In this document: positions 17,293-25,157 of the stretch, in pieces
How positions within the stretch are numbered: position 1 is the stretch's first letter
How the letters are laid out: the number at the start of each line of letters is the position of its first letter
Origin: Polymorphobacter fuscus
Lineage (GTDB): Bacteria; Pseudomonadota; Alphaproteobacteria; Sphingomonadales; Sphingomonadaceae
Assembly: GCF_011927825.1 (NCBI RefSeq)
Contig: NZ_JAATJI010000001.1
Span: 2,294,001 to 2,358,000, forward strand
Direction of reading: 5' to 3'
Length of the DNA: 64,000 nucleotides
Position numbers and translations under genes: made by a program
Notes under the pieces: model-generated
Told to the model about the DNA's origin: nothing
The model's input: the letters and a program-made list of their open reading frames with translations, nothing else
The model's database searches: none

Positions 17293-18906
17293 CACCAGTT
17301 CCATCACCCGCTTGCCGCGCTTCACCGTGGCGCCCTGGCCCTTGCCCAGCGCCGTGCTGCGCTCGCGGATCGTCGACATGAAGACGAAGTCGCAGCGCGC
17401 CGCATCGGGCGTGAACCCCACCGTCATATAGCCGCGGCGGCTGGTGTCGCACCAGGTCAACCCCGGGCTGGCGGCAACGACCGCGTCGCGGATCTTGGCG
17501 GGGTCGCCCTTCAGCGCGCTTTCATAGCCCGGCGAGGTCACCGACTGGCCGGCGAATTCGACCCCTGCCGGCTTGCCGCCTTCGGCGAGGTTGAACGCCC
17601 AGCCATTGTGGCTGTCGCCCGAAACCACCACCATGTCGGCATTGGCGGCCTGCGCCGCCTGCAGCACCCGCTTGCGGGCCTGCGGATAGCCGGCCCACAT
17701 GTCCATCGCCGCCGAAATGCCGACGGATGCCGCCGCCATCCCGCCCTTCACATAGGCCTGCGCCCGCGGGTCGGCATCGGCGGCGAGGAAGCTCAGCGCG
17801 TCCTTGGGAGTCAGCACATCGCCCATGATGACCTGCTGCGCGACCAGCTGCCATTTCTTGCCATCGGCGACCGATGCCTTGATGGTATCGGCAAACCACG
17901 CTTCCTGTTCGACCCCCAGGAGTTGCCGCGCCGGATCGTTGAGCGGGCCGTCGCGAAAGGCGACCAGCCCGGGGGTGCCGCCGCGCATCGCCGCGCCGAT
18001 ATCGAGCTGCTTGTCGCGCCCGGTGGCGCGCGTGTCGAGCGTGATCAGGCTGATCAGGTCGCCGATATCGTAACGCTGGTACATGCGATCGGGGCCTGGC
18101 AGCCATTCGGCATGCGCCTTGGTCGCGGCGGCCTTGCGCAGCGCCCAGTCGCCGTCCTCGGGCTGGTGGTTCTGGGCGCCGCCGGTCCAGGTGTCGTTGG
18201 CGATCTCATGGTCGTCCCAGATCGAAACCATCGGGAAGCGCCGGTGCAGCTCCTGCAAGCCGGGATCGACCCGATAGCTGGCGTAACGCTGGCGATAATC
18301 GTCGAGCGCGACGATCTCGTTGAGCGGCAGGATATCGCGCCCGGTCAGGGCCTCGGCGGCGGCGGGGTAGGACCCGGCCTGATATTCGTAAATATAGTCG
18401 CCGACATGGACGACCAGGTCGATGTCGTCGCGTGCGGCGGCATGGGCATAGGCGTTGAACCAGCCGAACGGCTTGTTTGAACAGCTGAACACCGCGACAT
18501 TGTATTTCGACAGCGTACCCGACGGCAGCGACCGGGTGCGGCCGACGGGCGACTTGCTGCCGTCAGGGGCGGTAAAGCGGTAATAGACCCACTTGCCGTC
18601 GGGCAGCCCGGTGATGCGCGCCTGCGCCGTGCCCCAGGTGGCGGGACCAGCGACCGCTTCGCTGCGGGCGATGATCTGGCGAAAGCCGGTGTCGGCAGCA
18701 ACTTCCACCTTCAGCACCGCATCGCGGCCGTCGCCGCTGGCATAGCGCGTCCACAGCTTGATCGAATCGGCGCCGGGGTCGCCCGAGGCGACGCCATGGG
18801 TAAAGCCCTTGTCGGCCCATATGCCGGCGAGCGCCGGACGCACCGGCAGCAACAGCCCGGCGGCAGTGGCGGTGAAAAAGGCGCGGCGATCGAGCTCAAG
18901 ACGCAT
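17290..18906 (-). CDS. phoD: Alkaline phosphatase D (PhoD family)
   Basis: A 538-residue secreted phosphodiesterase/alkaline phosphatase that releases phosphate from organic esters. The N terminus [16 protein letters not shown] is a twin-arginine signal, so the folded metalloenzyme goes through Tat. Downstream are HGVASGDPG (PhoD N-domain), the metal ligands in HVGDYIYEY and [13 protein letters not shown], and [11 protein letters not shown] near the C terminus. The family uses Fe3+ and Ca2+. A Pho-box was not found in the 70-bp upstream gap. Confidence 0.93.
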   Translation of the reverse strand: MRLELDRRAFFTATAAGLLLPVRPALAGIWADKGFTHGVASGDPGADSIKLWTRYASGDGRDAVLKVEVAADTGFRQIIARSEAVAGPATWGTAQARITGLPDGKWVYYRFTAPDGSKSPVGRTRSLPSGTLSKYNVAVFSCSNKPFGWFNAYAHAAARDDIDLVVHVGDYIYEYQAGSYPAAAEALTGRDILPLNEIVALDDYRQRYASYRVDPGLQELHRRFPMVSIWDDHEIANDTWTGGAQNHQPEDGDWALRKAAATKAHAEWLPGPDRMYQRYDIGDLISLITLDTRATGRDKQLDIGAAMRGGTPGLVAFRDGPLNDPARQLLGVEQEAWFADTIKASVADGKKWQLVAQQVIMGDVLTPKDALSFLAADADPRAQAYVKGGMAAASVGISAAMDMWAGYPQARKRVLQAAQAANADMVVVSGDSHNGWAFNLAEGGKPAGVEFAGQSVTSPGYESALKGDPAKIRDAVVAASPGLTWCDTSRRGYMTVGFTPDAARCDFVFMSTIRERSTALGKGQGATVKRGKRVMELV

Positions 18907-18976
18907 GGATGGTTCCCCGTTACAGTCCCCGGCGCTGGTAAGCAGCTATTGTGACAATCTGACGGAAAGCGCGGCC

Positions 18977-19147
18977 ATGGCAAGGATGCGACAAAAGGCC
19001 GATCTGCCGACAAAGGACTGCGCCGCCTGCGGCCGGCCCTTCGCCTGGCGCAAGAAATGGGCGCGCGACTGGGAGAATGTCCGCTTCTGTTCGGATGCCT
19101 GTCGCAGCGGGGCGCGGTTGCGCGCGCGGGAGAATGGTGCACAATAG
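18977..19147 (+). CDS. Small DUF2256-type zinc-finger protein
   Basis: A 56-residue protein with a Cys-x2-Cys (CAACGRPF) and a Cys-x3-Cys (CSDACRSG) pair bracketing the conserved [15 protein letters not shown] core, typical of DUF2256. It is probably a zinc ribbon of unknown function. The open frame runs upstream through the phoD start, but the ATG at 18977 is the first that gives the family's normal N terminus; an ATG three codons later is also possible. Confidence 0.8.
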   Translation: MARMRQKADLPTKDCAACGRPFAWRKKWARDWENVRFCSDACRSGARLRARENGAQ

Positions 19148-19196
19148 CGGGGCCTTGGGGGCGCCGGCGGGAGCCGCCAGATCGGGAGAGAGACGA

Positions 19197-19973
19197 ATGG
19201 CAACGCAGCTGAAGCCGGTCGCCGGCGTCAAGGACCAGGTGTCGCCGGAAGAATGGGCGATCCGCGTCGATCTTGCCGCCTCCTATCGGCTGGTCGCGAT
19301 GTATGGCTGGGATGACATCATCTTCACCCATTTGTCCGCCCGCGTGCCCGGGCCGGAACATCATTTCCTCATCAACCCCTATAATCTGATGTTCGAGGAG
19401 ATCACCGCCTCGTCGCTGGTCAAGATCGACGTTCACGGCAACCCGGTCGGGGAAACGCTCTATATGGTCAACCCGGCAGGCTTCACCATCCATTCCGCCA
19501 TCCACATGGCGCGCGACGATGCCCATGCCGTCATGCACGTCCACACCAAGGCCGGCCAGGCGGTCAGTGCCCAGGCGGCGGGCCTGATGCCGCTGACCCA
19601 GACGGCGATGCTGATCCGAGAGGAGGTCGCCTATCACGAATATGAGGGCGTCGCGACCGACCTGGAGGAGCGCGAGCGACTGGTCGCCGACATCGGCAGC
19701 AAAGACGCGATGATCCTGCGCAACCATGGCACGCTGACGGTCGGCAAGACCGTCGCCGATTGCTTCATCAAGCTCTATTTCCTCGAACGCGCCTGCGAGG
19801 CGCAGGTTATGGCGCTGACCGCGGGCCCCGGCGGCCTCTACAACCCGCCGCAGGGCACGCCGGAAAAGGCCGCCGGCCAGGGCAAATATGGCCTCGGCAT
19901 GGTGGCGGAAAAACTGGCGTGGCCCGCGCTGCTGCGCAAGCTCGACCGGCTCGACCCCAGCTTTCGGGACTGA
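19197..19973 (+). CDS. Class II aldolase/adducin family protein
   Basis: A 258-residue protein of the AraD/FucA/adducin family. The zinc-binding histidines are in AVMHVHTKAG and the downstream ILRNHGTLTVGKT, and the N-terminal DIIFTHLSARVPG contains the phosphate-pocket residues. Members include sugar-phosphate aldolases and epimerases, and others without enzymatic evidence. This version resembles the stand-alone aldolases of alphaproteobacteria. The start follows GGGAGAGAG at ideal spacing. No sugar pathway gene is adjacent. Confidence 0.88.
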   Translation: MATQLKPVAGVKDQVSPEEWAIRVDLAASYRLVAMYGWDDIIFTHLSARVPGPEHHFLINPYNLMFEEITASSLVKIDVHGNPVGETLYMVNPAGFTIHSAIHMARDDAHAVMHVHTKAGQAVSAQAAGLMPLTQTAMLIREEVAYHEYEGVATDLEERERLVADIGSKDAMILRNHGTLTVGKTVADCFIKLYFLERACEAQVMALTAGPGGLYNPPQGTPEKAAGQGKYGLGMVAEKLAWPALLRKLDRLDPSFRD

Positions 19974-19975
19974 CG

Positions 19976-19996
19976 CCTCTCCCGCAAGCAGGCGGG
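19976..19996. terminator. Hairpin and repeat copy between convergent genes
   Basis: CCCGC and GCGGG pair around a six-base loop, followed on the plus strand by GTTT, in the 26-bp gap between the aldolase-like gene and the GMC oxidoreductase gene. The left part, CCTCTCCCGCAAGC, is identical over 14 bases to the hairpin at 27607. Confidence 0.5.
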
Positions 19997-19999
19997 GTT

Positions 20000-21610
20000 T
20001 CAGCCCAGGATCATCGCCGCCGCCTTCTCCGCAATCATCACCGTTGCGGCGTTGGTGTTGCCGCTGACGAGGCGCGGCATCACCGACGCATCGACCACCC
20101 GCAGCCCGGCGATGCCGTGCACCCGCAGCTGCGGATCGACGACGCTGGCGGGATCGTCGGCGCGCCCCATCGCCGCCGTGCCGACCGGGTGATAGATCGT
20201 CGATCCCGACTGCCGGGCATAGTCCAGCCAGTCGGCGTCGCTCTGCACCCCGATTCCCGGCCGCGTCTCCTCGGCCATCCAGCGTTGCAGCGCCGGCTGC
20301 GCTGCCAGGTTGCGCCCCCAGCGCAGCCCCGCCACGATCGTCGCCTGGTCGACGGGGTCGCTGAGATAGTTCGGCCGGATTGCCGGCCGATCGAGCGGCG
20401 CCGCGGTGCGGATATGGATCGTCCCGCGGCTTTCGGGGCGCAGCTGGCACGGCGCGATGGTCAGGCCGGGCAGGCGTTCCAGCTCCATCTTGCCGGTGTT
20501 GGCAAAGGCATCGACGTCCATCGATGCCGGCAGGATGTGATATTGGACATCGGGACCCGAAAGGCCCGGCCGCGTCCGCACATAGGCCTGGATATGCGCC
20601 GCCGACAGCGTCAGCAGCCCCTTGCGCTGCGTCGCATAGCGCGCGACCTCGCGCAGCAGCCGCCAGCCGCGGCTGAGTTCGTTGACGCTGATGCAATCCT
20701 TCAGCCGCCACGTCGTCGACACGACATAATGGTCCTGCAGGTTGCGGCCGACACCCGTCAGCGCATGCACCACCGGCACGCCGGCCGCCGCCAGCACCTC
20801 CGGATCGCCGATGCCCGACAGTTCGAGCAGCTGCGGCGAATTGATCGCGCCCCCCGACAGGATGACCTCGCGATTGGCGCGCGCCTCCACGCTGGCGCCG
20901 TTCTGCGTGTAGCGCACGCCGATGGCCTGCTTGCCTTCCATCACCACCCGTTCGGCCTGGGCATGGACCTCGACGGTCAGGTTGGGGCGCTTCAGCGCCG
21001 GGCGCAGATAGGCCATCGCCATCGACCAGCGCCGGCCGTTCTTCACCGTCATCTGGAAATAGCTGATACCGTCCTGGCTTTCGCCGTTCACATCGTCGTT
21101 GAACGGCAGCCCGGCCTCGATCCCGGCCTGGATGACGGCGTCCGAAATCGGGTGGGTGTCGCGCGGGTCCGACACGTTGAGCGGGCCTTCGCCGCCGTGC
21201 AGCTCGTCGGACCCCAGCCGCTCATTGCCCTCCGCCCGGCGGAAATAGGGCAGCACATCGCCATAGCTCCACCCGGTGCACCCCAGCTGCGCCCAATGGT
21301 CGAAATCCGCCGGCTGGCCGCGGACGTAAAGCAGCCCGTTGATCGACGACGAGCCGCCGAGCACCTTGCCGCGCGGCCAGACATGCGGGCGGTTGCCCGA
21401 TGTCGGGTCGGCCTCGGTCTCGTACAGCCAGTTGACCTTGGGGTCCTTCAGCGTCGTGGCATAGCCGATAGGGATATGGATCAGCGGGTTGCTGTCCTTG
21501 CCGCCCGCTTCGAGCAGCAGCACCGTCGTCGTTCCGTCCGCCGTCAGCCGGTTGGCGAGCACGCAGCCGGCGCTGCCGGCCCCCACAATGATGTAATCGA
21601 ACGCGCGCAT
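20000..21610 (-). CDS. GMC family FAD oxidoreductase (choline dehydrogenase-like)
   Basis: A 536-residue flavin-dependent alcohol dehydrogenase. The FAD-binding motif IIVGAGSAGCVLANRL is at the N terminus, the GMC signature 1 in WPRGKVLGGSSSINGLLYVRG and signature 2 in GAINSPQLLELSGIG. The C-terminal active-site histidine is in IYHPVGTAAMG and the asparagine in SGNTNAATVMI. It would oxidise a primary or secondary alcohol to an aldehyde or ketone. It has no betaine genes beside it, so choline is only one possible substrate. A 120-bp gap separates its 5' end from the HNH gene, and holds its promoter. Confidence 0.92.
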   Translation of the reverse strand: MRAFDYIIVGAGSAGCVLANRLTADGTTTVLLLEAGGKDSNPLIHIPIGYATTLKDPKVNWLYETEADPTSGNRPHVWPRGKVLGGSSSINGLLYVRGQPADFDHWAQLGCTGWSYGDVLPYFRRAEGNERLGSDELHGGEGPLNVSDPRDTHPISDAVIQAGIEAGLPFNDDVNGESQDGISYFQMTVKNGRRWSMAMAYLRPALKRPNLTVEVHAQAERVVMEGKQAIGVRYTQNGASVEARANREVILSGGAINSPQLLELSGIGDPEVLAAAGVPVVHALTGVGRNLQDHYVVSTTWRLKDCISVNELSRGWRLLREVARYATQRKGLLTLSAAHIQAYVRTRPGLSGPDVQYHILPASMDVDAFANTGKMELERLPGLTIAPCQLRPESRGTIHIRTAAPLDRPAIRPNYLSDPVDQATIVAGLRWGRNLAAQPALQRWMAEETRPGIGVQSDADWLDYARQSGSTIYHPVGTAAMGRADDPASVVDPQLRVHGIAGLRVVDASVMPRLVSGNTNAATVMIAEKAAAMILG

Positions 21611-21730
21611 CCACGGTCACTCCCCACCACGTCTGTCGCGCGGTACGGTCAACTTCGGGGAAAGCCGGGGGCAGGGCAACTGGCTTGAATGCTATGGCCG
21701 ATCGCGCCCGGCGCGCCACGATCGGCCGGG

Positions 21731-22069
21731 TCAGCGTTGTTTCTTGGTCAGGGTCGCTGTGAAGTCCGGGTCCTTCTTGGCGACCCAGTCGACGAACTTG
21801 CGCACATTGGGGTCCGCCAGCAGGCCGTCCACGTCCATCCCGTGCCGTTGAAGTTCCGAATTGGTGAAATTGGCGATCAACATCTGCTGGCAGATGGGGT
21901 GCATGGGCACGACATCGCGGCCACCCCGGCTTTTCGGCACCGGATGGTGCGAGATGACGGTCTTGCCGGTTGGCCGCCCGCAGAGCCAGCAGACGACCGC
22001 CGCCGCCGGGGCGCCATCCTCTTCGGCCACGTCATCCCGGGAATCATATTTCGAATGTTTGCGGGCCAT
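21731..22069 (-). CDS. Small HNH-like zinc protein
   Basis: A 112-residue protein with CWLCGRPTG, SHHPVPKSRGG and MHPICQQM, which together form the zinc ligands and His-His-type centre of an HNH/endonuclease VII-like fold. The N terminus is charged and probably disordered. Some HNH proteins of this size are nucleases and others are uncharacterised. The methionine at 22069 gives a plausible start, with only a weak ribosome site. It is unrelated in sequence to the longer HNH protein at 39244. Confidence 0.75.
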   Translation of the reverse strand: MARKHSKYDSRDDVAEEDGAPAAAVVCWLCGRPTGKTVISHHPVPKSRGGRDVVPMHPICQQMLIANFTNSELQRHGMDVDGLLADPNVRKFVDWVAKKDPDFTATLTKKQR

Positions 22070-22147
22070 GCTGCCCCAATTGCCTGATTTCGCATCATGC
22101 GGAAAGCGGTGTTCCGATCGCCTGCAGCAATGCACGGGACATGCAGA

Positions 22148-22177
22148 AACGCCGCCGATCCTGCGATCGACGGCGTT
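22148..22177 (-). terminator. Terminator candidate after PEP-CTERM gene
   Basis: AACGCCG pairs with CGGCGTT, and after one mismatch five further pairs close a four-base loop. On the minus strand the stem ends in GGCGTT followed by TCT. It sits about 90 bases downstream of the PEP-CTERM gene, between it and the HNH gene. Confidence 0.5.
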
Positions 22178-22269
22178 CCCTTCAGATTGAAGCGGATGTC
22201 CCGTGGCACCACTGTGCGTGGCCCATGGTCGATCGCTATCCGATCAGCTCATGTTCGATCGCTGCGCAA

Positions 22270-22893
22270 TCAGGCGACGACGGCCGCAGCGGTGCGGCGA
22301 CGCATGCCGACGCCGACCAGGCCGAAGCCGGCGATCATCATGACCCAGGTCGTCGGTTCCGGCACGGCTGCGAGCGCACCCGAGACGGCGAGGTTGTCGA
22401 CTTCGAAGGCGTTCTGCGTGGTGGCGAGCGACAGGCCCGAGATCAGACGGCCGTCGCCGTTGATAATGAAGCTGCCCGAAACCTGGCCGTCGATCTGGCC
22501 GGCCGTCAGGATGTCGCCACCAACGACGCTTTCGAACCCGCCATCGGCGTAGTTGATCGTCAGCGTGTTGTAGGTATCGACGGTGCTGTAGTCGAAGCTG
22601 AACGAGCGGACGTCATTGTTGAAAGCGATATTGGCAACGCCGCCGCCGAGAACGGCGAGGTACGGCGTGTTGTTGGCCGGAAGCGCCGTGTACTGGCCGC
22701 TCACGCTGCCCGTCGGGAAGACGAAGTTGTTGCCGGATACGACGGCCTGGGCGTCAACGGTGTTGAAATCCGAATACAGGGTGTAGCCGTTGGGTGCGCC
22801 GAAAACGCCGGGCTGGAAGATGACAGTGGCGGCGTTGGCGCTGCTGGCGACGGCGCAGGCGGCAACGGCTGCCAGAACGATGTGCTTGATCAT
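22270..22893 (-). CDS. PEP-CTERM sorting domain protein
   Basis: A 207-residue secreted protein. A Sec signal peptide (1-21, ending SANA) is followed by an Asn/Gly/Thr-rich beta-sandwich-like body. The C terminus is a canonical exosortase recognition tail: VPEPTTWVMMIAGFGLVG (motif PEPTTW plus hydrophobic helix) then MRRR. In such systems exosortase EpsH/XrtA cleaves the tail and the protein is retained or exported with exopolysaccharide. The start follows AAGGA. The upstream region carries a sigma-54-type promoter. The exosortase itself is outside this window. Confidence 0.9.
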   Translation of the reverse strand: MIKHIVLAAVAACAVASSANAATVIFQPGVFGAPNGYTLYSDFNTVDAQAVVSGNNFVFPTGSVSGQYTALPANNTPYLAVLGGGVANIAFNNDVRSFSFDYSTVDTYNTLTINYADGGFESVVGGDILTAGQIDGQVSGSFIINGDGRLISGLSLATTQNAFEVDNLAVSGALAAVPEPTTWVMMIAGFGLVGVGMRRRTAAAVVA

Positions 22894-22953
22894 GAAAAAA
22901 GCTATTCCTTACAAAAACTAATGTGACCGAGCGATATCGATCAGCAAACAATA

Positions 22954-22970
22954 TGCAAAAGCCGTGCCAA
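22954..22970 (-). promoter_or_regulatory. Sigma-54 (RpoN) -24/-12 promoter
   Basis: Reading the minus strand, TTGGCACGGCTTTTGCA matches the consensus TGGCACG-N4-TTGCA at every conserved position, with GG at 22968-22967 and GC at 22956-22955 in the correct 10-base spacing. A transcript would start near 22943, leaving about 50 bases of leader before the PEP-CTERM start at 22893. Confidence 0.8.
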
Positions 22971-23049
22971 CTCCTTCAAGGGGGTTAACATGTTGTAAAG
23001 CTTGCCAGGACGTAAATAAACTATTTCGGAACTGTAAAGTCAGCCGACA

Positions 23050-23072
23050 TTACGGTTGCGCAATAACCGTTA
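23050..23072. promoter_or_regulatory. Possible enhancer site for a sigma-54 activator
   Basis: An inverted repeat with arms TTACGGTT and AACCGTTA (7 of 8 positions pair) and a 7-base spacer lies about 85-100 bases upstream of the -24 element, the usual distance for an enhancer-binding protein. A second partial palindrome, AACATGTT, is at 22988-22995. The identity of the activator is inference. Confidence 0.45.
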
Positions 23073-23105
23073 TTTCTTAATGATTTGGCGCAGAAGATGG
23101 TGCGA

Positions 23106-24995
23106 TCAAGGCACGACCGGCAACCAGACCGCGCTTGCCTGGCCCGGACCATAGGCGATGCGCTGGGTCGCGGGCTTATAGTCTGCCGCCTTGGCATCGA
23201 AGATATTGGGCACGAAGGTCTGCGGGTTGCGGTCGTACAGCGGGAACAGGCTCGACTGGACCTGGACCATGATGCGGTGGCCGGGCGCGAAGACATGGTT
23301 CACATGCGGCAGGCCGAACCTGTAATTCTCGTTCTTGCCCGGCGTCAGCGCCGCCGGTGTCGGAAAGCCATGGACATAGCGGCCGCGGTAGATCTCGATG
23401 CCGACGGGCAGTTGCATCCCGGCGGTCTTGGGCTTGGCCGTCGCGTCGTCGGGATAGACGTCGATCAGCTTGACCACCCAGTCGCTGTCGGTGCCGCTGG
23501 TGGCGGCGAACAAGTCGACCATCGGCTGGCCGGCGATATGGACGGCCTTGTCGAGCGGGGCGCTGGTGAAGCTGATGACATCGGGCCGGTCGGCGACAAA
23601 GCGCTGGTCGGCAACCAGCCATGGCCGCCAGACCTCGCCGTCGCGCAGATGGACGGGGCGCGGCACGAACGGCACCGGCTTGGCCGGGTCCGACACGAAG
23701 GTCGCGGCGCCGGCGGTGGCAGCCGGGGTGAAGGCGAGGCCATTGTCGGCCTGCAGATAGATCGGCTTGCCCTTGCCGACCGGCCACGCCCTTGCGCGCT
23801 CCCAGCCGTCGCCGCCGCCGGTGGCATAGGTCAGCACCGGCGGCGTGTCGGCCTGCTTGCCGCCGGTCTTCAGATACTGGTCGAGGAACGGCTTCATCGT
23901 GCGCGCGCGGAACTGCAGGCCGGTGTCGCCATCGAAGTCGAGCTTGCCGAGCGACGAGCCGTCATAGTTGACACCGCTGTGCCGCCACGGGCCGATGACG
24001 AGGTGGACGAGCGGGTTCTTCGCCCCGCCGAGCGCTTCATAGACGGCCGGCGCGCCGTAGCTGTCCTCCTGGTCCCATTGCCCGACCACGAGCATCGTCG
24101 GCACCGTCAGCTTGCGCTTGCCGAGCAGCTTGTCGACCGCCTGTTCCTGCCAATAGGCGTCATAGGCCGGGTGCTCCATCATCTTGCGCGCGGCGGGAAA
24201 GGCATCGGCACCATAGGCCCGCGCGAAATCGCCCGCCGACCCTGCCGCGAGATAGACGTCATAGTCGTCGCCGCTGCCATAGGGCACCGCGCCGCCGCCC
24301 TTCTTCGTCGTCTGGCGCATGATGTAGTCGAAGGCCGACTGGCGGAAGGCGCCGTTGTGATACCAGTCGTCGCCGATCCAGCCATCGACCATCGGGCTTT
24401 GCGGCACCGCGGCCTTCAACGCCGGGTGCGGATCGATCAGCGCCATCAGCGCGGTGAAGCCGGGGTAGGATGATCCGGTGATGCCGACGCGGCCGTTGCT
24501 CTCGGGCACATTCTTCACCAGCCAGTCGATCGTGTCATAGGCATCGGTGGCATGGTCGACGGCGGTGGCGTTGAGCGGACCCCTGAGCGGCCGGTTCATC
24601 ACATAATCGCCCTGCGATCGGTGGATGCCGCGCACGTCCTGATAGACGCGAATATAGCCGTCGCGGACAAACTCGGCGTCGGAAATCGGCAGGATCTCGG
24701 TGATCGACTGGCTGCGGTTGCGCGATGTCGCCTTGTCGGCATCATAAGGCGTGCGCGTCAGCAGCATCGGCCCGTCCTTCGTGCCCTTCGGCATGACGAT
24801 GACGGTGAACAGCTTGGTGCCGTCGCGCATCGGGATCATCACTTCACGGCGCACATAATCGGCCTGGGGCCGGGCGACGGCATAGCTTTCGACCATGTCG
24901 TTGGTCATCGGGGGTGTCAGGGCCGGTGTCTGGGCGGTCCCGGCGGTCGCCATCAGCAGGGCAAGGAGTGTCAGTGCATTGCGTGCGGGCATCAT
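23106..24995 (-). CDS. CocE/NonD family serine hydrolase
   Basis: A 629-residue exported hydrolase of the X-Pro dipeptidyl-peptidase/cocaine esterase group, which includes alpha-amino acid ester hydrolases and glutaryl-7-aminocephalosporanic acid acylases. A signal peptide covers residues 1-21. The nucleophile is in GITGSSYPGF, the acid in VGQWDQED, and the histidine in IGPWRHSGV; a C-terminal jelly-roll domain follows (from about 420). Loss-free catalytic triad and normal length suggest an active enzyme that hydrolyses peptide-like or ester substrates in the periplasm. It is divergent from a TonB-dependent receptor. Confidence 0.9.
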   Translation of the reverse strand: MMPARNALTLLALLMATAGTAQTPALTPPMTNDMVESYAVARPQADYVRREVMIPMRDGTKLFTVIVMPKGTKDGPMLLTRTPYDADKATSRNRSQSITEILPISDAEFVRDGYIRVYQDVRGIHRSQGDYVMNRPLRGPLNATAVDHATDAYDTIDWLVKNVPESNGRVGITGSSYPGFTALMALIDPHPALKAAVPQSPMVDGWIGDDWYHNGAFRQSAFDYIMRQTTKKGGGAVPYGSGDDYDVYLAAGSAGDFARAYGADAFPAARKMMEHPAYDAYWQEQAVDKLLGKRKLTVPTMLVVGQWDQEDSYGAPAVYEALGGAKNPLVHLVIGPWRHSGVNYDGSSLGKLDFDGDTGLQFRARTMKPFLDQYLKTGGKQADTPPVLTYATGGGDGWERARAWPVGKGKPIYLQADNGLAFTPAATAGAATFVSDPAKPVPFVPRPVHLRDGEVWRPWLVADQRFVADRPDVISFTSAPLDKAVHIAGQPMVDLFAATSGTDSDWVVKLIDVYPDDATAKPKTAGMQLPVGIEIYRGRYVHGFPTPAALTPGKNENYRFGLPHVNHVFAPGHRIMVQVQSSLFPLYDRNPQTFVPNIFDAKAADYKPATQRIAYGPGQASAVWLPVVP

Positions 24996-25157
24996 CGGCT
25001 TTCCTGTTGGTCGACCGCAGACCAGCCCAATCCGGTGCGCAAGTCAAACGCCTCCGGATGGCAAAGCCCGGCTTTCGCGCCGCCAACCAAAAGCTGTATT
25101 GCCTACTGAACTAGTAGGGATAAGCTTTGCGGCAACAAAAAGGCGGGAGACACGGCG
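24996..25157. promoter_or_regulatory. Divergent promoter region, hydrolase / TonB receptor
   Basis: A 162-bp region shared by the CocE-type gene and the receptor gene. It contains a nested inverted repeat, AAGCT-CCTACT-gaact-AGTAGG-AGCTT (25091-25127), whose inner arms are perfect 6-mers and outer arms perfect 5-mers. It could be an operator acting on both promoters. No consensus -35/-10 was found. Confidence 0.5.
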
